Notes under the pieces: model-generated | What the model saw: only the letters and a program-made list of their open reading frames with translations | Database searches by the model: none | Told to the model about the DNA's origin: nothing | DNA from: CF-118 sp035689345 | GTDB taxonomy: Bacteria; Chloroflexota; Dormibacteria; Dormibacterales; Dormibacteraceae | Assembly: GCA_035689345.1 (NCBI GenBank) | Contig: DASSLR010000065.1 | Location: forward strand, 1 to 12,634 | Direction of reading: 5' to 3' | DNA: 12,634 nt | Program-made: the position numbers and the translations under genes | Part shown: one piece after another, positions 7,261 through 12,634 of the stretch | How positions within the stretch are numbered: position 1 is the first letter of the stretch | How the letters are laid out: every line of letters begins with the position of its first letter

Positions 7261-7889
7261 CCGTCGATCATGCGCCAGCAGTACCAGGCCGCGACCGACC
7301 GGTAGGGCCGGAACCTCTCGCCCTCGGCCTGCAGGGCGCGCGGCGTGAGTGGCTCCTTCAATCGGTGCGCCATCGCCCAGCCTTTGCGCACGCCGTAGTC
7401 GTCGACGGGCCACACGTCGAGACGGCGAAGCTGGAACATCAAGAACATCTCCGCCGTCCAGCGCCCGATGCCGCGCACCTGCACCAGCCGGGCCACGAGC
7501 TCGTCGTCCCCCAGCGAGCCGGCGTCGTGCAGCGGCACGGTGCCGTCCTCGACCTTGGCCGCGAGGTCGGTGATGGCGGCCTGCTTCGGACCGCTCACGC
7601 CGACCGCTCGCATCGCGCCGTCCTGCAGCGCCAGCACCGCCCGCGGCGACAGACCGCCCGCGAAAAGGCCGAGGAAACGCTTGTGGATCGCGGTCGCCGC
7701 GGCGCCCGCAAGCTGCTGGTACATGATCGAGCGCACGAGCGCGGCGAACGGGTCGTCGTGCGGGTCGCGGATGTCGAGCGGCCCCAGGCGCTTGATGTGC
7801 TTGGCCAGGTCAGGGTCGCGGCGCGCGACCAGGCGGGTGCCTCGAACGAGCTCTTCTTCGAAGGTGCGCGGAGCTGCGGTCGTGCTCAG
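7257..7889 (-). CDS. Single-domain AlkA/Mag-type DNA-3-methyladenine glycosylase, CTG start
   Basis: An HhH-superfamily alkyl-base glycosylase. From the GTG at 7736 only 159 residues result, which cuts through the first conserved block. The frame stays open upstream and encodes DPHDDPFAALVRSIMYQQL, a hallmark of the family, so the gene must begin earlier. The only plausible codon is CTG at 7889-7887, giving 210 residues, the normal size of Mag-type enzymes. In that numbering the hairpin LVQVRGIGRWTAEMFLMF is at about 134-151, followed by WPVDDYGVRKG with Asp164 as the likely catalytic residue (compare PDDY in E. coli AlkA). The C-terminal FRPYRSVAAWYCWR is also typical. The CTG overlaps the korB stop as CTGA, copying the usual ATGA coupling, so the gene is probably the last member of the korA-korB operon and translated by re-initiation. 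The function is confident; the start codon is inferred. Confidence 0.85.
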   Translation of the reverse strand: MSTTAAPRTFEEELVRGTRLVARRDPDLAKHIKRLGPLDIRDPHDDPFAALVRSIMYQQLAGAAATAIHKRFLGLFAGGLSPRAVLALQDGAMRAVGVSGPKQAAITDLAAKVEDGTVPLHDAGSLGDDELVARLVQVRGIGRWTAEMFLMFQLRRLDVWPVDDYGVRKGWAMAHRLKEPLTPRALQAEGERFRPYRSVAAWYCWRMIDG

Positions 7890-8908
7890 GCGAACTCGCC
7901 GATGAACTGGTCGAACTGCTCGCGCGTCAGCCGCAGATCCTTCTCGCCCAGGTCCTTGAGCGGCGTCGCCGGGATCTTCTCCGTGCTGGCGAAGTCCTCG
8001 GCGTTCGGATCGACGTAGAGGAGGCCGGTGACCAGGTGTCCCTGCGCACGGGCGTCTTCGATGACCTTCTGCGCCGCGCGGCGGTCGCGAGGGTCGTGGT
8101 CGTCACCCAGCTTCTTCAACAGGATGTGCGACCCGTCGTGCAGCTGCACGTCGCGCACCGTGCCGGGCTCGTAATCCACATGAACCTCTTCGAAGAACGG
8201 GATGAAGGAGACGTCGGCGATCGATTCCTCGTGGTCCTTGACCCAGCTGTAGCTCTTCGTCGAGCCGTCATGGTCGTTGAACGTCACGCAGGGCGAGATG
8301 ATGTCCAGCACCGCCGTGCCGCGGTGAGCGATCGCCGCCTTGATGAGCGGCACCACCTGCTTGCCGTCGCCGCTGAAGGAGCGCGCGACGAACGAGCATC
8401 CGAGCGCCAGCGCGACCGCGCAGGGATCGATCGGTTGGAACGTGTTGACCGATCCCTTCTTCTGCACCGAGCCGAGGTCGGCGGTGGCGGAGAACTGACC
8501 CTTGGTGAGGCCGTACGTGCCGTTGTCTTCGATGATGTAGGTGCAGTCGATGTTGCGCCGGATCATGTGCATGAACTGGCCCAGCCCGATCGACGCCGTG
8601 TCGCCGTCGCCTGACACACCGAGCATCACCAGCTCGCGGTTGGCGAGCTGCGCGCCCGTCGTGAGCGAGGGCATGCGCCCGTGCACACCGTTGAAACCGT
8701 GCGCCGTTTCGACGAAATAGGCGGGCGTCTTCGACGAGCACCCGATGCCCGACATCTTGGCGAGCTTGTGCGGCTCCAGGCCCAGCTCGTACAGCGCCTT
8801 GATCATGTGGTTGGTGATCGAGTTGTGGCCGCAGCCCGCGCACAAGGTGGTCGCCGCGCCCTTGTAGGCGTCGCGGGTGAGTCCGGCTCGGTTCAGGGTC
8901 ACGCTCAT
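7886..8908 (-). CDS. korB: 2-oxoglutarate:ferredoxin oxidoreductase subunit beta
   Basis: The 340-residue beta subunit, which holds thiamine pyrophosphate and the iron-sulfur cluster of the 2-oxoacid:ferredoxin oxidoreductase that turns 2-oxoglutarate and CoA into succinyl-CoA, CO2 and reduced ferredoxin. The TPP/Mg motif is GDGDTASIGLGQ (100-111) with EDNGTYGLTKGQ (127-138). Candidate cluster ligands are Cys23 and Cys26 (CAGCGHN), Cys57 (GIGCSSK) and Cys207 (SPCVTFND), the four positions typical of this subunit. Length and C-terminus (VTGLLYVDP) match aerobic actinobacterial-type KorB. The ATG overlaps the korA stop by four bases (ATGA) and has a GGAGG site 10 bases upstream, so it is translated with korA. 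Substrate is by similarity; other 2-oxoacids (for example pyruvate) cannot be ruled out from sequence alone. Confidence 0.95.
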   Translation of the reverse strand: MSVTLNRAGLTRDAYKGAATTLCAGCGHNSITNHMIKALYELGLEPHKLAKMSGIGCSSKTPAYFVETAHGFNGVHGRMPSLTTGAQLANRELVMLGVSGDGDTASIGLGQFMHMIRRNIDCTYIIEDNGTYGLTKGQFSATADLGSVQKKGSVNTFQPIDPCAVALALGCSFVARSFSGDGKQVVPLIKAAIAHRGTAVLDIISPCVTFNDHDGSTKSYSWVKDHEESIADVSFIPFFEEVHVDYEPGTVRDVQLHDGSHILLKKLGDDHDPRDRRAAQKVIEDARAQGHLVTGLLYVDPNAEDFASTEKIPATPLKDLGEKDLRLTREQFDQFIGEFA

Positions 8909-10710
8909 GCAGGCACGGCCTCCGTTTGCAGCAGTGGATCGGTGATCGCCTCAGCCGGGATCGGCTGGCCGTTGTAGTGGCGGATGGAGCGCAGCCGGCC
9001 GACGAGCTCGGCGGGCAGGCTCAAGCGGATCAGGTCGTACATCTGGCCGTCGCGGTTCTGCTCGACGACGTAGACGGTGTTGTGTCGCTCCACGAACGCG
9101 GCCACCTCGGGCGAGAGGGGCAGCGCCCGGATGCGCAGGTAGTCGACAGGCCGGCCCGCGGAGGCCAGGCGCTCCCGTGCCTCGCGCACCGCCGCGTCGG
9201 TGGAGCCGTAGGCGATGAGCCCGACCGAAGACTTCGCCGACTCGTCGACCGCCGGCGCCGGCAGCGCTTTGCGCGCGGTTTCGAACTTGCGGTTGAGGCG
9301 GTCCATGTTGCGCGCATAAGCGTCCGCGCCCTCCGTGTAGCGCGCGTGCTCGTCATGACCTGAGCCCCGCGTGAAGTAGCCGGCCGCGGGATGGTCCGTG
9401 CCAGGCAGCGTCCGGTAGGTGACGCCATCGCCGTCCACGTCCTGGTAGCGCCCCCACTCACCGCCCAGCCGTTCGAGGTCCTCTTTGCTCAGCACCTTGC
9501 CGCGATCGAACGGCTTCTCGGGGTACTTGAACGCCGGAGTCATCCACAGGTTCATGCCGAGGTCGAGGTCGGAGAGGACGAAGACGGGCGTCTGGAAGCG
9601 GTCGGCGTAGTCGAAAGCGTCGCGGCCGAACTCGTAGCACTCTTCCACCGAGCCGGGCAGCAACACGATGTGCTTGGTGTCGCCGTGCGAGATCGTGTAG
9701 GCGAAGCTCACATCGCCCTGTGACGTGCGGGTCGGAAGACCCGTCGACGGCCCGATGCGCTGGATGTCGAAGATCACGACCGGGACCTCGGCGTAGTAGG
9801 CGAGACCGGCGAACTCCGCCATGAGCGAGATGCCCGGGCCCGACGTCGACGTCATCGCCCGAGCGCCGGCCCACGCCGCGCCGATCGCCATACCCACGGC
9901 GGCCAGCTCGTCTTCGGCCTGCACCACGGCGATGTGCTTCTCGCCGGTCTTGGGATCCGTGCGGAAGCGGTCGGCGTACGCGATGAGGTACTCGCACAGC
10001 GAGGACGAGGGCGTGATCGGATACCAGGCGGCGACGGTGACGCCGCCCATCAGCGCGCCGAGCGCGGCGGCCTGGTTGCCCTCCACGAGGACCTTGCCGT
10101 CGACCGCACCGGTCATCGGTTCGAGGCGGTACCCATCCTGCTTGGAGAAGTTGTCCTGCCAGTAATCGAGGCCGACCTTGATCGCATCCATGTTGACCTG
10201 GACGGCCTTGGGCTTGGCGAGAAACTGCCGCCTCACGCCGTGCTCCAGGGCCTCCCACGGAATGCCCAGGACGCCGGCGACCACACCGACGTAGATCATG
10301 TTCGCGAGCTGCTTGCGCAGCGTGTCGCTGGCGATCTTCGCCTTGGCGAGCTTGGCGAACGGCACGGGGTAATAGATGACGTCGGTCCGCGCGTCGGCGG
10401 TGGAGTAGCTCTCCTCATGGACGACCACTCCGCCTGGCCGCACCGTCTTCAGGTCCTCGCGCCAGGTGGCCGCGTTGAAGGCCACCAGGATGTCGACGCG
10501 ATCCGACCTCGCCATGTGCCCCTGGGGCGTGATGCGCAGCTGGTACCAGGTGGGCAGGCCCTCGATGTTCGACGGGAAGACGTTCTTCGGTGCGACCGGA
10601 ATGCCCATGTGGAAGATGGCCCGAGTGAGCACCAGATTCGCGGTCTGGCTGCCCGAGCCGTTGACGGTGGCAGCCTGGATGGTGAGGTTGTTGATGATGG
10701 ATTCGGTCAT
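8905..10710 (-). CDS. korA: 2-oxoglutarate:ferredoxin oxidoreductase subunit alpha (gamma-alpha fusion)
   Basis: A 601-residue subunit in which the gamma domain (about 1-190, starting TIQAATVNGSGSQTANLVL) is fused to the alpha domain (about 205-601). The alpha domain shows EGNQAAALGAL, the YPITPSS motif (230-236, contacts TPP and the 2-oxoacid), TSTSGPGISLM (287-297) and GPSTGLPTRTSQGD (320-333). The C-terminal part has VVEQNRDGQMYDL and IRHYNGQPI, typical of the family. With KorB it forms the complete two-gene enzyme of the alternative TCA-cycle step; no separate ferredoxin-like delta subunit is present. The gene leads a korA-korB-glycosylase operon and is divergent from the transhydrogenase operon across 71 bases. 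The ATG at 10710 has no good ribosome site; a TAAACT element lies 21 bases upstream. Confidence 0.95.
   Translation of the reverse strand: MTESIINNLTIQAATVNGSGSQTANLVLTRAIFHMGIPVAPKNVFPSNIEGLPTWYQLRITPQGHMARSDRVDILVAFNAATWREDLKTVRPGGVVVHEESYSTADARTDVIYYPVPFAKLAKAKIASDTLRKQLANMIYVGVVAGVLGIPWEALEHGVRRQFLAKPKAVQVNMDAIKVGLDYWQDNFSKQDGYRLEPMTGAVDGKVLVEGNQAAALGALMGGVTVAAWYPITPSSSLCEYLIAYADRFRTDPKTGEKHIAVVQAEDELAAVGMAIGAAWAGARAMTSTSGPGISLMAEFAGLAYYAEVPVVIFDIQRIGPSTGLPTRTSQGDVSFAYTISHGDTKHIVLLPGSVEECYEFGRDAFDYADRFQTPVFVLSDLDLGMNLWMTPAFKYPEKPFDRGKVLSKEDLERLGGEWGRYQDVDGDGVTYRTLPGTDHPAAGYFTRGSGHDEHARYTEGADAYARNMDRLNRKFETARKALPAPAVDESAKSSVGLIAYGSTDAAVREARERLASAGRPVDYLRIRALPLSPEVAAFVERHNTVYVVEQNRDGQMYDLIRLSLPAELVGRLRSIRHYNGQPIPAEAITDPLLQTEAVPA
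8919..8923 (-). promoter_or_regulatory. Ribosome binding site (GGAGG) for korB, inside the korA 3' end
   Basis: Minus-strand GGAGG, a full anti-16S match, ends 10 bases before the korB ATG at 8908. It supports independent initiation on korB in addition to the ATGA coupling. Confidence 0.6.
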
Positions 10711-10731
10711 CTGAGCGGCGGCGGATCAAGA

Positions 10732-10737
10732 AGTTTA
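10732..10737 (-). promoter_or_regulatory. Putative -10 element (TAAACT) for the kor operon
   Basis: On the minus strand TAAACT fits TAnnnT and lies 21 bases before the korA ATG, implying a leader of roughly 12-15 bases. No clear -35 box is visible at the usual spacing. It sits in the 71-base divergent region shared with pntA. Confidence 0.35.
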
Positions 10738-10766
10738 CGCGTCCGCTGGCGCAAACCTCATTCCGT

Positions 10767-10772
10767 TACATT
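10767..10772 (+). promoter_or_regulatory. Putative -10 element (TACATT) for the pnt operon
   Basis: TACATT fits TAnnnT and ends 9 bases before the GTG at 10782. This would place transcription start at or just before the start codon. The only purine run between them is the short AGG in GTAGG at 10774-10778, three bases from the GTG and too close to serve as a normal ribosome site. Confidence 0.4.
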
Positions 10773-10781
10773 CGTAGGCCC

Positions 10782-11915
10782 GTGAAGGTAGCGATCCCCA
10801 AGGAGACGGCCGCTGGCGAGCGGCGCGTGGCGCTGGTCCCGGACACCGCCGCCAAGCTCATCGGAGCGGGCCTGCAGGTGAGCATCCAGTCGGGTGCAGG
10901 GGCCGAGGCGTACTTGAACGATGCCGCTTTTCAGGCCGCCGGCGTGACCGTCGAGGCGGACGAAACCGCGCTTTTCAAGGACGCGGGCGCCGTTCTCAAG
11001 GTGCAGGCTCCGGACCAGTCGGAGGTGCGCCTGCTGCCGAAGGGCAGCGTGCTCATCAGCTTCCTGCAGCCGGCCACGGAGGCCGAGGTCGTGCGCGCGC
11101 TGGCCGCGCAGGGCATCACCGCGTTCAGTCTCGAGCTGGTGCCCCGCATCTCCCGCGCTCAGTCCATGGACGCGCTCTCGTCGCAGGCCTCGGCGTCCGG
11201 CTACAAGGCGGTGCTCATGGCCGCCGAGCGGCTGGGCAAGTTCTTCCCGATGATGATGACCGCCGCCGGCACGGTGGCGCCCGCGCGCGTCCTCGTCATG
11301 GGGGCGGGCGTCGCGGGCCTGCAGGCGATCGCGACCGCGCGACGGCTTGGCGCAGTCGTCTCCGCGTACGACGTGCGCCCTGCCGTGAAGGAAGAGGTGC
11401 AATCGCTCGGTGCCGCTTTCATCGAGCTTCCGCTCGAATCCCAGGAAGGCGAAGGAGGGTACGCGAAAGAGCAATCGGAAGAGTTCCTGCGCAAGCAGCG
11501 CGAGCTCATCGGGGAGCACATCGCCAAGTCCGACGTCGTCATCACCACGGCCGCGGTGCCCGGACGCCGCGCGCCGTTGCTCGTGACCGCCGACATGGTC
11601 AAGGGCATGCGGCCGGGGTCGATCATCGTCGACCTCGCGGCCGAATCAGGCGGCAACGTGGAGCTGACCAAGCCCGGCTCGGACGTCGACGTCGACGGCG
11701 TCTGCATCATGGGCCGGCGCAACGTCCCGTCTTCCATGCCGCTGCACGCGAGCCAGCTCTACGCGCGCAACGTGGCGAACCTGCTCCTGCACCTGGTCAA
11801 GGACGGCGCCGTCCACCTCGACTTCGAGGACGAGATCACGAAGGGCGCGTGCGTCACTCACGCCGGCGAGATCGTCAGCGAGCGGGCCAAGCAGCTGCTC
11901 GCGGCCGCGTCGTAG
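10782..11915 (+). CDS. pntA: NAD(P) transhydrogenase subunit alpha part 1 (NAD(H)-binding domain I)
   Basis: A 377-residue soluble domain I of the proton-translocating NAD(P) transhydrogenase, in the split form where the alpha subunit is two proteins (as in Rhodospirillum rubrum). It binds NAD(H) at the membrane surface and passes hydride to NADP+ on PntB domain III. It starts MKVAIPKETAAGERRVALVP, as in alanine dehydrogenase/PNT N-terminal domains. The mobile loop region PRISRAQSMDALSSQ (121-135) is the RQDR-type segment specific to transhydrogenase rather than alanine dehydrogenase. The Rossmann fold is MGAGVAGLQAIATARRLGA (173-191), ending in the acidic residue of YDVRP. The start is GTG at 10782, immediately before the first family-conserved residues. 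It is followed after 7 bases by pntA part 2. Confidence 0.95.
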   Translation: MKVAIPKETAAGERRVALVPDTAAKLIGAGLQVSIQSGAGAEAYLNDAAFQAAGVTVEADETALFKDAGAVLKVQAPDQSEVRLLPKGSVLISFLQPATEAEVVRALAAQGITAFSLELVPRISRAQSMDALSSQASASGYKAVLMAAERLGKFFPMMMTAAGTVAPARVLVMGAGVAGLQAIATARRLGAVVSAYDVRPAVKEEVQSLGAAFIELPLESQEGEGGYAKEQSEEFLRKQRELIGEHIAKSDVVITTAAVPGRRAPLLVTADMVKGMRPGSIIVDLAAESGGNVELTKPGSDVDVDGVCIMGRRNVPSSMPLHASQLYARNVANLLLHLVKDGAVHLDFEDEITKGACVTHAGEIVSERAKQLLAAAS

Positions 11916-11922
11916 TCAAGCG

Positions 11923-12231
11923 ATGAGCAGCGAGATTCTCAACGAGCTCACCTTCTTCGTGCTCGCCATCTTCGTGGGCATCGAGGTGATATCGAAGGTG
12001 CCGACGATCCTGCACACCCCGCTGATGTCCGGCACCAACGCTATCCACGGCATCATCCTGGTCGGCGCCATCGTCATCGCCGCGGGCGCGAGCTCACCGC
12101 TGTCGATCGGCCTCGGGCTGGTGGCGGTCATCCTCGCCACGACCAACGTGGTCGGCGGCTTCGTCGTGACCGACCGCATGCTCGAGATGTTCAAGGGCCG
12201 GCAGGCACCGAAGCCGGCGCAACCCAAATGA
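11923..12231 (+). CDS. NAD(P) transhydrogenase subunit alpha part 2 (membrane domain)
   Basis: A 102-residue membrane protein, the second half of the split alpha subunit (often called pntAB or pntA2). Three hydrophobic segments at about residues 8-28, 40-56 and 62-82 form part of the proton channel with PntB. Family features are SKVPTILHTPLMSGTNAIHGI (24-44), ending in the conserved AIHGI, and ATTNVVGGFVVTDRMLEMF (72-90). It begins 7 bases after the pntA part 1 stop without a clear ribosome site, so translation is probably coupled. Its stop overlaps the ATG of a 61-codon frame (ATGA), whereas in most pnt operons pntB follows directly. Confidence 0.95.
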   Translation: MSSEILNELTFFVLAIFVGIEVISKVPTILHTPLMSGTNAIHGIILVGAIVIAAGASSPLSIGLGLVAVILATTNVVGGFVVTDRMLEMFKGRQAPKPAQPK

Positions 12232-12413
12232 CTAGATCGTCCCGGCCGGAGTTCCTCGCCGGATCTTCGGCGCCCATGCGGCCGATCTGCGGGTTCAGCT
12301 CCTGCGCTGCTCGCTTACGCAGTTCGTCAATGCGCTCGCTGCGCTGCTCGTCGCTTCACCCGCATCTCGGCCACCTGGATCGCCGAATCTCTCGGCGAGG
12401 CCTCCTGCCGTGA
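12228..12413 (+). CDS. 61-codon frame between pntA2 and pntB; doubtful small ORF
   Basis: The ATG overlaps the pntA2 stop (ATGA) and the TGA overlaps the pntB start (GTGA), so on paper ribosomes could pass through it from one gene to the next. The 61 residues are rich in Ser and Arg (11 Arg), have no membrane segment and show no family I recognise. Third-position G+C is about 75% by my count, with codons such as TTA, AGA and TCA that look less selected than in the neighbours. It covers the whole inter-gene repeat region. It may be a coupling ORF or a chance frame; evidence for a functional protein is weak. Confidence 0.25.
   Translation: MTRSSRPEFLAGSSAPMRPICGFSSCAARLRSSSMRSLRCSSLHPHLGHLDRRISRRGLLP
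12302..12350. repeat. 12-base direct repeat CTGCGCTGCTCG, two copies
   Basis: Copies occur at 12302-12313 and 12339-12350, start to start 37 bases. Each is followed by a CGCTT-containing stretch (CTTACG and TCGCTTC), and CGCTCGCTGCG lies between them. This suggests a small imperfect repeat family rather than coding sequence. Confidence 0.6.
12380..12398 (+). promoter_or_regulatory. Hairpin immediately upstream of pntB
   Basis: TCGCCGA (12380-12386) and TCGGCGA (12392-12398) form a perfect 7-bp stem with a 5-base loop. The right arm runs into GAGG (12397-12400), the probable ribosome site of pntB, 9 bases before its GTG. Folding could partly hide the site and make pntB expression depend on upstream translation. 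No T-run follows, so it is not a typical terminator. Confidence 0.4.
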
Positions 12414-12634
12414 CGATCGCCATCACGCTGGCGTATTTGGCCGCGGCCGTGCTGTTCATCCTCGGCCTGAAGCAGCTCAGCTCGCCGAAGGGGGCGCGCA
12501 ACGGCAACTTCACCGCGGCCGCGGGCATGGTGATCGCCCTGGGCGCGACGATTCCCCTTCTTCACTTCACGGTGGCCGGCATCGTGGTCATCGCGATCGG
12601 AGTCGTGATCGGGGCCGTGGTCGGCACCGTCGGC
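12410..12634 (+). CDS. pntB: NAD(P) transhydrogenase subunit beta, 3'-truncated by window edge
   Basis: An open frame from GTG at 12410 to the last base, 75 codons. It reads MTIAITLAYLAAAVLFILGL and then KQLSSPKGARNGN, the characteristic start of PntB: a first membrane helix followed by the conserved LSSPxxARxGN loop. Further helices follow (AAAGMVIALGATIPLL, AGIVVIAIGVVIGAVVG). The full protein, about 460 residues, would hold the proton channel helices and the NADP(H)-binding domain III, both beyond the edge. The GTG fits the family start and overlaps the stop of the preceding 61-codon frame (GTGA). Confidence 0.93.
   Translation, partial: MTIAITLAYLAAAVLFILGLKQLSSPKGARNGNFTAAAGMVIALGATIPLLHFTVAGIVVIAIGVVIGAVVGTVG

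Larger units (their letters stand above)
12232..12409. other. Unusual 178-bp spacer between pntA2 and pntB
   Basis: Genes for the two membrane subunits normally sit directly next to each other; here 178 bases part them. The spacer holds a pair of 12-base direct repeats, related GCGCTCGCTGCG-type low-complexity sequence and a hairpin just before pntB. No RNA family or terminator with a T-run was recognised. It may be an inserted intergenic repeat or a regulatory leader for pntB. Confidence 0.6.

Noticed and set aside
9934..10785. Plus-strand frame of about 280 codons antisense to korA
   Set aside because: korA has unmistakable family motifs along its whole length; the antisense frame shows only composition-driven openness.
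12380..12398. Rho-independent terminator before pntB
   Set aside because: The stem is only 7 bp and no T-run follows; it sits at the pntB ribosome site inside an operon.
1..12634. CRISPR array, tRNA/rRNA, transposon ends or a defence island
   Set aside because: No regularly spaced repeats, no cloverleaf or rRNA-like segment, and no transposase, nuclease or toxin-antitoxin proteins were seen in reading both strands.

Overview
The window is a dense, high-GC (roughly two-thirds G+C by eye) bacterial chromosome segment. GTG starts, almost no intergenic space and convergent genes that share stop-codon bases fit an Actinomycetota-like or Dormibacterota/Chloroflexota-like soil bacterium. That assignment is inference from gene types and base composition; there is no 16S or other marker gene here. 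No tRNA, rRNA, CRISPR array, transposase or phage gene was seen.

Left part (1-4878). The 3' portion of a large kelch beta-propeller protein runs off the left edge. It faces a stand-alone ChrB-type chromate-resistance domain protein on the minus strand. A short divergent spacer leads to an orphan seven-helix sensor histidine kinase. An AlkA-like 3-methyladenine DNA glycosylase gene overlaps or abuts the kinase's 3' end.

Middle part (4869-7889). An M3-family zinc oligopeptidase (minus) ends inside the 3' end of the glycosylase gene. It is divergently paired, across only 25 bases, with a compact aminoglycoside-phosphotransferase-fold kinase (plus). The kinase gene shares its stop bases (CTAG) with a second, single-domain AlkA/Mag-type glycosylase on the minus strand. 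This second glycosylase is the last gene of the kor operon and appears to use a CTG start overlapping the korB stop.

Right part (7886-12634). A minus-strand korA-korB operon encodes a 2-oxoglutarate (2-oxoacid):ferredoxin oxidoreductase, with fused gamma/alpha and separate beta subunits. It is divergent from a plus-strand pnt operon for the proton-translocating NAD(P) transhydrogenase in three-gene form: pntA part 1, pntA part 2, and the start of pntB at the right edge. Together they form a redox module: KorAB would make reduced ferredoxin and succinyl-CoA from 2-oxoglutarate, and Pnt would use the proton gradient to make NADPH from NADH.

Two features stand out. First, pntA2 and pntB are separated by an atypical 178-bp segment holding direct repeats, a hairpin and a 61-codon frame. 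That frame overlaps both neighbours by exactly four bases (ATGA and GTGA), so it could be a coupling ORF, a small gene or an inserted repeat. Second, several starts lie six to nine bases after a TAnnnT -10-like hexamer, suggesting leaderless transcripts. No defence system or obviously new multi-gene system is visible; the rest is mostly housekeeping and metabolic genes.
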